This document shows positions 32,538-44,737 of a stretch of 64,000 nucleotides of DNA, piece by piece. Source of the DNA: Yponomeuta sedellus. Lineage: Eukaryota; Arthropoda; Insecta; Lepidoptera; Yponomeutidae. The notes beneath the pieces are model-generated. The model was not told the origin of the DNA. It saw only the letters and a program-made list of their open reading frames with translations, and made no database searches. A program made the position numbers and the translations under genes. The DNA is taken from the NCBI GenBank assembly GCA_934045075.1, contig OW203734.1:15188016-15252015 (forward strand), given 5' to 3'. Numbering within the stretch: the first letter of the stretch is position 1; every line of letters begins with the position of its first letter.

Positions 32538-35500
32538 TCAGTCGCTGTCCGAGATTGCCTTCTTTCTCCGCTTGGCTTGTTTCGGTTTTACGATTTCCTC
32601 GTCCTGGAAGGAAAAGCAACGAGTTCATTTAGGTATTTTTATTGCTATAAGGATATAAGGCAACCAATGGTTTGACTACTCTAATTTCGATTCGATCGTC
32701 ATAGAGAAATGAGTAAGGCTAGGCGCGCAGTTACTGTTGTCACCGTGACTGTTTCGTCACTCTTATCAAGACCGTGGATATGTATGGAGATGCGCGTATG
32801 TTACGACGTGACAACTGGGTGACATTTCGCGCACCTCCATACAAATCTACGGAGTGTCGGTCGAAACAGTCACAGTGACAAAAGTAACACATGCGCGCCT
32901 AGCCTTACAGTTTAAAAAAAAAACCCCGGCGACTTTACTCGTTCAATCTGGCGTCAGTCAAATCCATCAGTCTGGTTAGACTGACGGCAGACTGATTCTT
33001 ATTGACTGATGAACCAGACTGACGGATATTCGAATATTTTGATGCTTCATGAGTCTGGCATCAATCCGAGCTTGATCAAGGTCACGGACTGAACTGACGC
33101 TAGACTGAACGTGTAAATTCCGTCTTAAGAAAAAGTTCGATGCGAAGGGAGGCGAACATAAGGGGGCCCCTCAAGAAGCAATTCCCATACCTTTGGTTTT
33201 TATTTACGTATGAGTTTAGTTTCAAAAATCATAACTTGTGTTATAATACGTTTTTATTCAAAAGTGAACCTGAGAAATCTTAACAACTGTTACAACTTTA
33301 AAAACCTATTTAGAGGCTAAAAATTCCACCCATGCCGGGATTCGTACCCGCGTCCTCCAGCTATCCTTGCCAGCGCTCTTTCCAACTAAGCTAATAGGCG
33401 ACTGTACGTAATAGAGTATATTGTAAAGAGGTTCGAAATTTCACTGGTGCCGGTGAGTCTCCCATTAGCTCAGTTGAAAAGAGCGCTGGCACGGATAGCC
33501 AGAGGTCGCGCGTTCGAATCCCGGCATGGGTGGAATTTTTAGCCTCTAAATAGGTTTTTAATACTGCGTACGTGCAATGATATTCGGTGTCATAGGGCAT
33601 CGCTGTTCAGGGCCATGTCTCCTGATGCCTGGGAAATAACCCGCTTCGCCCAACGCGCGCAGCGGAAGTCCGGTTTCACATTGGACGATTACCGTCACTT
33701 CACGATATCGTTGGTCTAGTTTTCATGCAACGTTGACACAACGTGCGCAGCGGTCTTAGTAAATTTAAGAAACCACCAGTGTAACGATGTCGCGTCGTTA
33801 AAGTTACCGTCCAATGAGGAACCGTCCATTGTTGTAGACAACATTGGACGGTTGGAATGAGGCGAACTCTGCTAAAATGGCTGTCACCTAGGGCCTGTTT
33901 CATATAACAAAAAATAATGGTGAATTATGAAAATTCGGTATACTTCGCCATAATAAACATTGTAGTTTTATGAAACGCGGCCCTGAGAGTACTACATAAT
34001 ACATATGCGTCGCTTTAATATCCCATAGACACGCCTTGGAAGCCCGTCCACCTGATGCGATCAATTACCCTTAAAGCGTGCTCGAAAGCCTAATGATAAA
34101 AAGAAAGTGTAATGTGGCAGACAACGGACTTTACAAGAAAGGTTGGTTATAACAATTCTTGTGCGATGTGGGAAGAGATCCGTGCCCCAGCAGTGGGGAC
34201 ATACAAGGTGTTGTGATATCTGTTTTGAGGAAACCTGAGCGTCTGAGGTGTCCAAAGAGCTCAGCGCTTGAAATTGCCTATCTGCGGTGGGCACGCGTGT
34301 AAGCTCTCTCTCTCTCTCTCTTTCAGAGAAGGCCTGTACTCTGCAGTGGGATAATTATAGGCTACATATAAAAAGTTTATGACCAGAAGAGTGACCAAAT
34401 CGCACAGGCTAATTTTAATACCAATCCTACGCGAACGAAGTCGCGGCCATCGCTAGTTAAATATAAATCGGTTGCAACTCACTTCGCTGTCGTCGTTGGA
34501 AGAATGCAAGTTCTGGCTAATTTGCAGCGGCAGGGAGTTCGACACGAGCTTCCTAGCTCGCCGGGATATCGGTAGCTCGTCCTCCCACGCGAGCGCAAAC
34601 AAGTTGCTGTACTGTCTCTGAAAGCGCAAGAAAATAAATGGGTTCTAATTAACTGCATAATATATTTTTTTCATACAACAAAATTCATCAAAAAAAATTT
34701 TCGATCAACAATTATACTCTTAAAACAAGGTCAAAAGGGGAATAATAAGTTAAGAATGGGTTGTGAAAATTCCTAGATCATTCACTTATAAGGAATGGCT
34801 GAACGGATCTCGATGAAATTTGGCTTATTAACGATGAGTCTGGATCCTCTTCGTAGCGTCTCCATGGTAACCCATCGTGGTGAAAGAATTTGCCAATCTT
34901 AGAATTTGCCAAGGGACTTGATTAATACATGACATGCAGTTTTCTTGAGAACCACCTAGGGAGCCAATTCTCACTTTATTAGTAAATAATTCGTATACGA
35001 CTCATACTCATACGCCTTATCGTATGACTTGAATTCTACATGACATGGCAATTACCATGTGACAATATGACACCTCAAAGCGAGCGAAAATTATTAGCAC
35101 ATAGGACTTTGTGAGAATACATAGAACTGATTTTTATGCGACAAATGTCTAATCCTTCGAATATTTTGCGTGTACGCTTTCAATTCGCATGGGCGAGAAT
35201 CGGCTCCTTCTGGTCATTCCCATAGCTCCGAACTATAGGTCGTCAACGCGTGAGCGTATGTATGTGTATGTATGTTTATCCTTGTAATGCGTTACCATGG
35301 AAAAATTACAATGTTTTTTATGAAAATCCTACACGAATAAACTACAGGGTGAATGAATTAAAGTGTATAATTTTAAAGAGGGGACAATCTATTTTAACTG
35401 CATGAAACATAGAATGTTGTCGGGATTTTACTTTTATGATTAATACATTTATTTCATTTAGGTTGGAGGCTCAATAAAGTTTAATGATGAATAGTCTGAA

Positions 35501-38500
35501 TAGCTTGCGTAGAAGGTTTCTTCTCGTTAGCCGAAGGATAGGACGACTTTCACAATAAGGGCAGTCTTATTTATTAGTGTTATAAAAGTCGTCCTATCCT
35601 CACACTCAGACATTTGAATAGACGATAAGTACAAGTTTCTTACCCTTAAACTATCACTACTGTTAGATTGTGCTTGTCCAAGTGCCTTTTGCATGCACAC
35701 CATTTTGAAAATTGACATGTCATCAGTATTCACGCAGCACACCCGCATTTGTTCAAGATGGCCTAGTACCTGAAATGATAATAGGTAGTTAGTTAGACCT
35801 GAGATTTCCGCACTTAGCCTCATAGTTGGGCCATTGTACGTAGCAAGCGCTGAGGTACGCTAACACCTCAGACATTAGGGTTTCCTTACGATGTTTTCCT
35901 TTACCGTCAGCGAGTAGTATTGCTACTATAATTTCACAAATGTACATAACTTAGAAAACAAAGTCATTGGTACATGCCGGGGTTCGAACCCACGACCTCC
36001 CGATTGAGAAGCCGGCGTTCTACGCCGCTCCGCTACCACCGCTCATGATAATAGGTATTAGCTAACGACGAACGGCTGCAGATGATTAATCTGGATGACG
36101 AAAATAAGTGACGATCGATTAAGTAGACAGGGGTTGTCTGTTGATCGTAGGGGGATAGATTTGCGCTATGGCGGCTGGCTTTAGATTATACTTTTTATTA
36201 CTACTTAAAAATTGCATCAAGATTATGTTTAAGTTTATTAAACAGTTTTCAAGTTTAAGAATAAATATGATACCATAAAGATTGACACTTCAATATTTGC
36301 TAAAAAAAAACTCTTTTTGCGTTGCAATTTCAATTAACCTATGCAATTGAATAGGCTAATTGAATTATTTTGTTCGTAACATTTTTAGTATGTCTGCTTC
36401 AACCCTGAATGAGGCAAGTGCTCTAATTTGTCCCATGACTTTTTTTTTCATGTGAAATTGGGGTGCGCGGAGCTATATATTGAGAAACGCTAAAAACGTC
36501 TGACAGAGAAAAGATTAAAAGAGACAACAGATGGATGATTACAGAGAAGCACTACTGATGACGGTAAAGGATGATAGAAAATAAATTATTATTCCATTTT
36601 TTTAACTTACCAGTTCAGCTGAAGGCGGAGCGTTAGGCGGTATACTGTGCTTCCCTGGCCGTTTTCTCTTGTTGGGGCTAGTGCCTGGATATCTAGTATT
36701 CAGCAGGACCGACACTAGATCCCCGACTCTGTCCTCGTAGTCTTGACACCAGTACATCAAGGTAGTGACAACAAACATGTCGTCCGGATCCAATGGTCTG
36801 CAGAACAACTGCCTCAGCACGTCCGTTGTTGGCTTTTCTTGCTTGAGCATCAATAAAACTGATGTGAGCGCTTCGGCGTGATCTTTGTATGACAGCTCCG
36901 GTATAATCGACAAGACGTCTTCTACTGCAACGTCATGCGCGGTCAGCAGTTGCCAGAGGCAATACTGCTCGAATGTCTCCCAACCTAAGCTTGTAGTCAA
37001 CAGAGTATTAATGTCGTCAGATCTGAACATCATGAGGTTTCCCTGCAATGTTAGGCACACTAGTCGCTGCAGCTGCCCAGCATCTAACGTAGAAACTATA
37101 ACGTGCAATAGCCTAATGTGGTTCTGAACAGCGTCCCCGAATTCCCTGTAGACATCTGGTATCAACCACACTAGAAGATTCGCATCGCATTCCTGGCATC
37201 TCTCGAAGTCATCCGCTATACTGTCGGCGAGTTTTATCTCTAAGAAACTACAATACTCTTGGTAAATATTTGCTTTGAATTTAACGTTCTTCTTTTTGCC
37301 ACAATCTCGTTCGGCGTGAAGCTCGCGCTCGTATAATACTCTCAGATAAAATAGCAAGGAGTATCCAACTTCACTGTACAACTTTTGGGAATGCATTTCC
37401 TTGAATGTCTTCATAATTAGTTTGCGCTTAGTGTCGAGGTCATCGCCAGATGTATCGGTGAGACAGGACAACATCGAAAACAATGGCGACTTGAGAGCGG
37501 CATCAAGCTCTGCTGGAGTCGGGCTGCGATTCAGGCGTAGGGGAGGCGCATCCTGCAAAGCTGCTGAAAATAAATCTGCCAAGGCTGCTGATGTGGGCAT
37601 GGGTGCGCTCGTTGCTGCATTAAGTAATGCCGTGGCGGCCTCATATGAGCGGTCATCCAGCAGAGTCTCGGCTAAAGGTCGAAGAGTGATAGGCAAGTTC
37701 GCCGCAAGCTCTGGACGCTCCCTCGCACGTACCTCTGATAAGGGTAAGTCGTCATCATCGGTGTCCTCGGCTGGGGTGGGCGGCGGCGGCGCCATCTCTT
37801 CCTCATCGTCCGAGAAAGCTGGCTCGTCGGCACCTCCGCGCGGCATGTCGTCAATGCCCTCGTCGCGCATCCCAGACATCCCGCCTTCTCCGTTTCCGTT
37901 GCTACAAAACTCTTTGAAAGTCTCCCGTACAGTTGTCCGCAACTCGCGATCCAATTTAGGCGAGTCAAACAGAGGTTGCAAGTTTGGCAATACACGTTTC
38001 TCAATTATTTGCTGTAATGAATTATAAATACCTTGCCTGACTTTATCTGCATAAGGTGGATAGAAATTTGGAATGATTCGGCAGAGGAAGTCCAAGAGGG
38101 TGGCAGTGACGGCTGGATGGGATCTCATAGAGTGATGCATGACAAGAATAGCAGGCTCAATATTCATGATATTGTCTTTCTCCGGGTCATAGAACAGCCA
38201 ATCATAAAACAAAGCAAGTTTGGCATTGGAGGCTGCCACATTAGAGGTGCATGTTGTTAAAAGCCAACCAATCACAGCCCATCTGGGAATGATGTCAGAG
38301 CATAGCAGCTCATTGGTGGGATGTATCACACCAACTATGAATCTTATCATGTCACTTCTCAGCGATTGTGACTCGGCTGTTGCCAGATATTGCCTCTGGA
38401 ACCACTCCTGATACCTCTTATGATGGCCAAATCTCACCGATGATGTGAGGAACACCAACTTTCTTTCCATTTCCGGAGTGAGTCTTGATTGTAAATATCT

Positions 38501-39487
38501 TCGCGATGTTCTTGTTTGTAACAATTGAAATATTGAAGTGAATGATGGACATAATGACTTTGGATTATTTAACATTTCTTGCCACAATTGGTTAAAGTCA
38601 GGGATGCGTGCGACATTCTGGAGCAACCTCACCAGATCTCTACCGAGTGTAATCACATCAGAGAAGCGTTCTCTTATAAGAGCAATAACAAAATTTACTT
38701 CTTTTTGTCGTAGGGCCATAAGATGTGGCATGTTATGATCTTCTATCAATCTTAAATATGTGTAAACTACCATACAGATAAGCACAGGGAACTTGTCCAG
38801 CCATGCTCGGTTTTCTATGTAGATGTCAAGTAGAGATTCAAGTAAGAAAATATTCTTAGCAGTAATATCTCCCCCAGATGCATAGCGCATTAAGTTCCAG
38901 CAAATGCTATCTACTCCTGTGACCGCGTTTCTTATCATTTCCTTTATGAGCCACAGTAATTGGTTGCGGGTGGTGTCAGTGAACCTGAGATACCTTTCGA
39001 GGATTAAGTTAGAAAGGTTGTTGAGAACAGATGTGAGGCCATCCCTCGTGACGAGTGTGAGGTCCCGGTAGCATTTAGAGGCGTTGTGCGGCTCCGTCAA
39101 TATACACATCAGCATCCCCAGCGACACGTCTTCGTGATTCTTGCACACTGCGTTGTTGAGAGCATCGTGCGATTCTTTTTCACTGCAGTCGGCCACAATA
39201 CTTTGGAAATAACAGTATGCTCTCTCATATCTCTGGAAATTGAAAAAAAGACGATTTGTATCGCATTCTAAACATATTTTCAAGTATTTGAGAGAATTCA
39301 AGATTGGCGCCCTAAAATAGCAGCGCCTCTAGTGGTGCTAAAGGGAAACCAGGCTTTTACATGGCCGACTAAACGATTCTTTGTTGGAAAAGTGCGAAAT
39401 TTGTAACAGTACCTCTTCTATTTCGTCCTTGTTTTCTACGGCAGTGCACACAAAAAGCTTAGGTGAATTAGATTTTGTCTGCTCCAT
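32538..39487 (-). CDS. INTS3: Integrator complex subunit 3 (SOSS-A), five exons
   Basis: Predicted 1007-residue protein, minus strand. Exons: 39413-39487, 36611-39232, 35644-35769, 34483-34617 and 32538-32603; all junctions are phase 0 with GT-AG. Human INTS3 is about 1040 residues. Exon 1 gives KLFVCTAVENKDEIEE, matching the vertebrate start (RLFVSSPLEAKDELEE). Exon 2 holds the Ints3 N-terminal helical domain (NASKCYRDLTLV, VYTYLRLIEDHNMPHLM), an acidic disordered linker (about residues 475-530) and the C-terminal helical part. Exon 3 starts VLGHLEQMR, and exon 5 ends in a basic nuclear signal (KPKQAKRRKKA) and SDSD, as in human. The protein works in Integrator (snRNA 3' processing, RNA polymerase II attenuation) and with single-strand DNA-binding proteins in the SOSS repair complex. 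Introns 2 and 4 hold repeats. Confidence 0.95.
32714..32907. mobile_element. MITE in INTS3 intron 4, TIR TAAGGCTAGGCGCGCA
   Basis: A 194-bp unit bounded by TAAGGCTAGGCGCGCA and TGCGCGCCTAGCCTTA. The inner arms share GTCACnGTGACTGTTTCG and CGAAACAGTCACAGTGAC. Ends in TA suggest a TA target duplication. Noncoding. Confidence 0.65.
33225..33560. repeat. Facing tRNA-like repeats in INTS3 intron 4
   Basis: A MITE-like fragment (33225-33298, related to 11640-11690) is followed by a minus-strand tRNA-like copy (33299-33403) and a plus-strand copy (33404-33560). The plus copy keeps an A box (TAGCTCAGTTGAAAAGAGC) and a B-box-like GCGTTCGAATCC. The arrangement repeats that at 5575-5995 with a shorter spacer. 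Both copies would lie in the INTS3 pre-mRNA and could form a hairpin. Confidence 0.6.
33660..33860. repeat. Short inverted repeats around CATTGGACGGT
   Basis: CATTGGACG at about 33680, CGTCCAATGAGGAACCGTCC at about 33808 and ACATTGGACGGTT at about 33841 pair with one another. They are probably the ends of small inverted-repeat elements in INTS3 intron 4. Boundaries are not resolved. Confidence 0.35.
34150..34330 (+). repeat. RTE-type tail and (CT)n in INTS3 intron 4
   Basis: GTGCCCCAGCAGTGGGGACA at about 34181 is the complement of the tail in the B3GNTL1 left arm (6160-6195). A (CT)n microsatellite runs 34304-34320, and a second related phrase (CTGCAGTGGGATAATTATAG) follows near 34340. Confidence 0.5.
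35969..36044 (-). repeat. tRNA-like SINE fragment in INTS3 intron 2
   Basis: The minus strand reads GAGCGGTGGTAGCGGAGCGG ... GTGGGTTCGAACCCCGGCAT, with a B box (GGTTCGAACCC) and a weaker A box. The anticodon arm does not fold as in a true tRNA, so it is called a SINE-like fragment rather than a tRNA gene. Confidence 0.5.
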
Positions 39488-40419
39488 AATTTGGGGAATT
39501 CTAAAACCACTTATTTTGGCGAAAAACTAGCACAGGTTGTCTCCTGCATGGCTGTCGTAGGCGAAAAATATTTATGAACGAACACAATCAAAAACTTTGA
39601 ATGTGTGTGCTTGTGTCATCGACAGTTTTATGTCATTTCCCGACAGGGGTCGCTGCTTGAAGGACAAATCGTTCCGTTTCAGGCAAGATTCCACAAACTC
39701 ATTAATAAATTAGTGCTACAAACATGGCTGAAAATAAATACCTTGGCAACATAGTTTCTTTTATAATCTTTTTGGTGCATGACCCCTTTTTAGGGTTCTG
39801 TGCCTAAAACGGGACCCTGATAGAATCACTGTTGTCCGTCCGTCCGTCAGTCGAGTCAAGACCCTTCATTTTGGTAGGTAATGCTTGGAGGTAGAGTTCA
39901 ATTAGGACCATGCACCTACTCAGCTGTGCTCTCAGGTCGCTTGAAGTAGAGAAAAAATAATAGATTGTGTGACAAGAGAGCAAAAAATCGCATTTTACTT
40001 CGAGAGCGCTACTTTAGTAGAATCCTGAGCACAGCGAGAGATACATCGCCCACGGGTAAAATAATTTGCTCACGAGTTATATATAAGGTAGGCACTATAT
40101 TTTTCATCCCCTTTGTATGAGAAAATATTTCTGCTGGAATATCGTGGGTAACAAGTTTTGCGCGACGTTGTTAGCTTCTATAATAGTTACTACTAATCCT
40201 AGGTTATTGTTTCAGGAGTTAATGCATTGTCACTTTCATAACACGACGTAGAGCTCATTATTTTTGCAAAATACAATAATTATATTGTTCTGAGAATAAG
40301 TACAAGACCAGACACTTAATTTACGCACTTTTGTTTTTTATTTTAGCTAGCGTGGGTCACGTACTAGCTAGTCGGTTACAATTTGCGTTCGATTTCTATG
40401 AATGATGATGACGTATGTT
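39488..40419. other. Upstream of INTS3; no gene recognised
   Basis: The first few hundred bases should hold the INTS3 promoter and 5' UTR. A piece at about 39785-39850 (GGGTTCTGTGCCTAAAACGG with GTCCGTCCGTCCGTCAG) is a phrase found in interspersed repeats of Lepidoptera. Nothing else is recognised. Confidence 0.35.
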
Positions 40420-41388
40420 CCAAATCAATTATTTTTGGGCTTAAATATCGACAAAAACTGCAACTGGAAACAACATGTAATTAAGAAACAAGAAACTTGC
40501 ATTATGTACAAAGCTTGACAAGTTTGTTTATGCCTTGCGAAGAACTAGAGATGTGGCATCTGAGAAAGCGGCACTTTTAGTTTATCATGGTTATGTTTCA
40601 TTACTGCGCTATTGCATAATTTTATGGGGAAACTCTGTTGAAGTCGACACTCGACAGATTATTTAAAGTAAAAAAAAAAAATGCATTAGATCGGTCTGCG
40701 GAGCAGGATTCATTGATAGATGTAAACCACTTTTCAAAAAATGAAATATTTTACCATTACCTTGCCTATATATTTACGAAATAAGCTTATTCGTACAAAA
40801 ACATCCTGACCTCTTTACAAAACATTGTCATGTAATAAGTCGATTGACTAGATATAAGAATAAGCTCTATATGCCTTTTCAACGACTAACTTTGTAGAAG
40901 AACAACACATTCTCTATGGCAATTCGAATTTATAATCATGTACCTGATAGCTTCAAACAATTATCATAACGAATTCTTAGAAAGAAATTGCTTTTACTAA
41001 ACAAAATGTATAAATGATATAAATGATTTCATTAATGATAAGTTATAATTCAGCATAATTTTGAATATCATTTTGACATTACTTTATTTATAATTTTATG
41101 AACTTTTATTTATACATGTTGACATTTAATTTTATTTTACATTGATCGTTTTAAATTTAATTGGTCTGTTGTATTGTGATATGTTATGTTTTACACACTT
41201 TAATGTTTCATTAATTAGATTAAAATTTTTGTCATTAATTTTATTATATTATATTTTAAATTAGGTGATCCAGCAACAACATTTGCACACCGAAAGGTAG
41301 AGCATGAAGGATCTTAAGAATAAATTTAATTAAAACATGATATGTACCCGTGTTCTAGCAAATAAATTATTTTTTTACTTTACTTTTA
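40420..41388 (+). pseudogene. LINE reverse-transcriptase 3' end, decayed
   Basis: Reading across several frames gives FLGLNIDKNCNWKQHV, ALRRTRDVASEKAALLVYHG, LLRYCIILWGNSVEV and AIRIYNHVPDSFK, the C-terminal part of a Jockey- or CR1-type RT. Multiple stops and frameshifts are present. It ends in AATAAATTATTTTTTTACTT with a TTTAC-like tail near 41388, so this is a 5'-truncated dead copy. Confidence 0.65.
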
Positions 41389-41986
41389 AATTCTCATTTT
41401 CTGCCCGCTAAAGATTTTCCTATCGGAAAAAGCTATTTTGCTCCCACTTAGAGAAGAACAAAGCGATGCTTTTTAAATAGAAGGCTGAAAACAAACTTCT
41501 AAGTTAACAAAAAAATTACGGTCTTTTTTGCAAAAAAAAACGTATCTACATATTTCGACATTTCGAAATCCTTTAATTATACTACCCGCTGACCTCAAAT
41601 GACAATGAAATTGGGCAAATAATATCGTATAAATACAGAAAAAATATCTGAAAACTATCGAATTAATCTGATAACTATACATTTTTGAAATTGGATCATT
41701 ACAAAAATTGTCTGTGTATGTTCGGGAAAAGCTCTGAAAGACTGCAAGACCCGATACCTAAACTACTTATAATATATAAGTAGCTGTGCATGTACAGTGC
41801 CACCATCTTAGCTGTGTTCAGTTGAGAGCGGCGCTAGTGGAAATTTGGGGGTGCCATTTTAGAAATTCACTTAGAAAAAAGGAAAAATTTAAAGTCGAAG
41901 GCCCGTCTTTAAATGTAAATAAAATATATTTATAAATCAGCAAACAGCGGAATGTTTCTTTTCAATATGGCGGATGACTGGGCCGT
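41389..41986. other. Intergenic, nothing recognised
   Basis: AT-rich sequence without a supported gene; a 69-codon minus-strand frame at 41473-41682 shows no domain. Confidence 0.3.
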
Positions 41987-42388
41987 AATGAGGGATTTTT
42001 CTGACAGCTATTAAAAAAAAATAGTTCTAAAATCTACGATGAGATGGCGCTGAATCGCAAGGGTTTATGTTTTTTTGTTTGTTATTGCTTGCCACAGGTA
42101 AAAACTTTATTACTGTGTTGCGATTTCATCGACTGGAAGAAATCTAATCTGTGATCAACTGATCAACGTCAACTGATTAACCATGATTTTAGCACGAAAA
42201 TCAAATAACAATAGTGCAAGAGCAAAAAAAAAGAGGGAGGAAATTCCACGTGATCTGTGGACTGTGGACCACAGAATAAACTGGAAAGTGGCATCCTATT
42301 AAAAAAAACAAAAACCCTTACTTGAAAACGCCATCTACTGACAAATTAGGAACTACTTTTCTTAGCTGTCAGAAAAATCCCTCATTAC
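41987..42388. mobile_element. MITE, TIR GTAATGAGGGATTTTTCTGA
   Basis: A 400-bp unit whose left end GTAATGAGGGATTTTTCTGA and right end TCAGAAAAATCCCTCATTAC are exact complements. Homology between the arms continues for about 90 bp (GAGATGGCGCTGAA / CGCCATCTACTGAC). A 40-codon plus-strand frame at 42183 inside it has no recognisable domain. Confidence 0.65.
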
Positions 42389-42394
42389 AATTTT

Positions 42395-42480
42395 GCCCTC
42401 CTGAACAGCAGATAACTTGGTGGCGCTGTACGGAACCCCCAGTGCGCGAGTTCGACTCGCACTTGGGCGGTTTTTCGGTA
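42395..42480 (+). repeat. Short tRNA-like or palindromic repeat
   Basis: GTGCGCGAGTTCGACTCGCAC is a near-perfect palindrome with a B-box-like core, within a phrase common in lepidopteran repeats. Boundaries are uncertain. Confidence 0.35.
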
Positions 42481-42576
42481 ATACGCTTTGTAATAACTTT
42501 GAGTTTCGAGCATTTATAGGCTGACCAATTAAAAAAAAACAGCTTATTGCCTCTTTATCTTTCTTCTGTAACTTCA

Positions 42577-42801
42577 GGAAGTTATAGAAATAACATAAAT
42601 AAGCAATCGTTTGAATCGAGTAAGCCTCAGAGGCACGGCCACTCACTGCACGAGCCGCGGCTCGGGCATGATGTAGCGTTAAGCTCCAAGAAACGGGCAA
42701 ACGGCTGGAAAACCCATAAGGCCCAGAACAATAAGGAAAACTACAGAACAAGTGAGTTCAGTTCAACTTCAACTGATACAGAACAATTTCAACACTGTTC
42801 T
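42577..42801 (+). pseudogene. Possible orphan exon cut by the palindrome
   Basis: A pyrimidine-rich tract ending TTCTTCTGTAACTTCAG looks like a splice acceptor. It is followed by an open frame of about 75 codons rich in Ser, Asn, Gln, Lys and Thr (for example SKKRANGWKTHKAQNNKENY). The frame runs into the palindromic element at 42802. No domain is recognised and no upstream exon was found. It may be a truncated host exon or chance. Confidence 0.3.
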
Positions 42802-43061
42802 CAGCCTAGTGCAAGTAGGAACTTTGAAATTTTTGTTCGCATTTAGCCCCGTTTTAATGGCGGACATATTTTTGTCTCACTCTTTAATACTACTTACTCT
42901 TTCTTTGCTGTTAATGTCAAACTGAACTGAAAACATAACAAATATGGCGGAACGCGGCACATATTAAAACGTTTTCTAGTTAAAATTTTTGTGTTTTAAG
43001 TTTGTTCAATATCTAGCTGTGTATATCTTGTTGTACAGTGTTTAGTGATTTTCTTTTAATA

Positions 43062-44652
43062 ATGGCATTGATCGGATGGTGTCGAACTTGTGCCATTTGT
43101 AAAATAAGATGCAGCCGGTCAAAGGGTACCAAAAGAAAGTTTATGGGTAAATTTCCTAGGGATGAAGACCGGTAAGTATTTCTGGCTACAGTTTTTGTCA
43201 TCTTGCACAAGAGCAAGATCATATATTATGTTAAATAACGTAATTAATTTAATATGAGAAAAATACTCAGATGTTTCAATGTCATAGTGATGTGCCATAC
43301 ACATATTCAATATCGATAAAAAAATATCTGATAAGTACCTTGGTCAGAATTACTACTCAGTGTATGACGGGTGAATTGCTGTAAGCCATAACAATGTTTC
43401 AACGATGCACTATTAGTGGCTGCATTGAATGTAGTTTTTTTTTTAGATGCAGACAATGGGTGAAAATTGTGGAAGATCTTATATCGTATATCCCCATCGA
43501 AAAACTCCACCAACATAAATATGTTTGTAGAGATCATTTCCGGCCGAAAGATTTTGACAACTATTTTAAAAGGAAGCCGATTAAAGAAATGGTGAGTTGT
43601 GTTATAAACTTATAATGTAACACTTACTACATTTCATGAATAATTAAGTAATAAAACACAAAATACGCCTTGCTTTACGTCGAACATTTGAATGTATTTT
43701 GCTCCGTCATTTGGAACGCAATATTATTATTACGTCTTAATACGTAAATGACATACTTTGATAAACATTTTTTTACAGGGCTGTATCTTCTCTACTTATA
43801 AATGCGCCTCCTCTTCCTGATTACTTACTAGCTGAGTTTACTTACCACGTAGCCACGTCGCATCACTTGAAACTGGTTAGTGATTGGAATTACTAAAATA
43901 TTTTTTTTACTAATTTTTAACTTAAAATATTTTTTTATAAAAATTTATTTGATAGTTACATATTTAAAAACCTATTTAGAGGCTAAATATTTATTTAGTT
44001 ACATAATACTTATTTAGTTACATAGTCAATTATGCAGTTATGTGGTAAACAGGAACAAACTATTTTTTTTTCGGACTATTCTTGCAATTGTTTATTTTCA
44101 GATTCAGCTATACAAAAACCTTGTCGAGCTTTACAAAACAACTCTGGTACGTAGACTTTTCATGTATCGCTGAAGTTTTTTGTAACTAGAGTTTGTTTAC
44201 TTTGATAAATTACAAAGTGTTATCATTTTCAGCACCTTGTACAGCAGCCAAAATATCAGCTGTTGCTATTGGTCCAGTAGGGTTTGACCACAATTATTGT
44301 GGCCTGGAATCTCAGCATATTTATCAGAACTATCCCGGTAGCATAGTTTACCAACAAATTAATAATCAATAACGACTCAACTTAACTTCTTTTGACGATT
44401 TCAGCACCTGAATCCAAACCACCGATTGATGAAGTTCGCTCAGATTGGACACCTCTAAGGAAAAACCAAATAGCTGCTGAAATAAATTCAATAGACCTTG
44501 ACCACAATTATTGTGATTTGATAATCAATAATAAAATACTAATTTCATTTGTCGTTTTATTGAAAACATTGATTTTTATTAATTTTATTAGGCTAACTGC
44601 GGAGCCCCTGGATGAAAATTTATCGATATCGATAAATGTAGTACCAATGTAA
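43062..44652 (+). pseudogene. THAP-domain gene, left palindrome copy
   Basis: Exons 1 (43062-43171) and 2 (43447-43591) join in phase to give an 85-residue THAP-type C2CH zinc finger: CRTCAIC, FPRDEDR, QWVKIVEDL and VCRDHFRPKDF. THAP fingers bind DNA and occur in host regulators and P-element transposases. Likely exon 3 (43779-43875) holds AVSSLL in place of the usual AVPxxF, but one base out of frame after splicing, giving an early stop. Exons 4-6 (44102-44146, 44233-44337, 44405-44652) join in phase and encode two DHNYC motifs. No transposase core is seen. Later exons are inferred from splice signals only. Confidence 0.6.
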
Positions 44653-44737
44653 GTGGACAAGTTGTTATGTTGGTAGCACTTTTGACATTGCATTTTTGCT
44701 CTATTGGTTGGTATTGCTAACGGGGCTAAACTCATTA

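Noticed and set aside
37401..38027. 208-codon plus-strand frame
   Set aside because: It is antisense to the INTS3 coding exon; its Ser-rich composition reflects the acidic and Pro-rich linker on the other strand.
36602..39301. INTS3 as a single 899-codon gene starting MNSLKYL
   Set aside because: The first 23 codons of that frame lie upstream of a splice acceptor (TTTCAATTTCCAG) and do not match INTS3, whereas a separate exon at 39413-39487 gives the conserved N terminus. The last codons of the frame read through a GTAAGT donor.
42362..42751. 129-codon minus-strand frame
   Set aside because: It spans a MITE end and a repeat phrase; no domain is seen. The opposite strand has a better exon-like signal.
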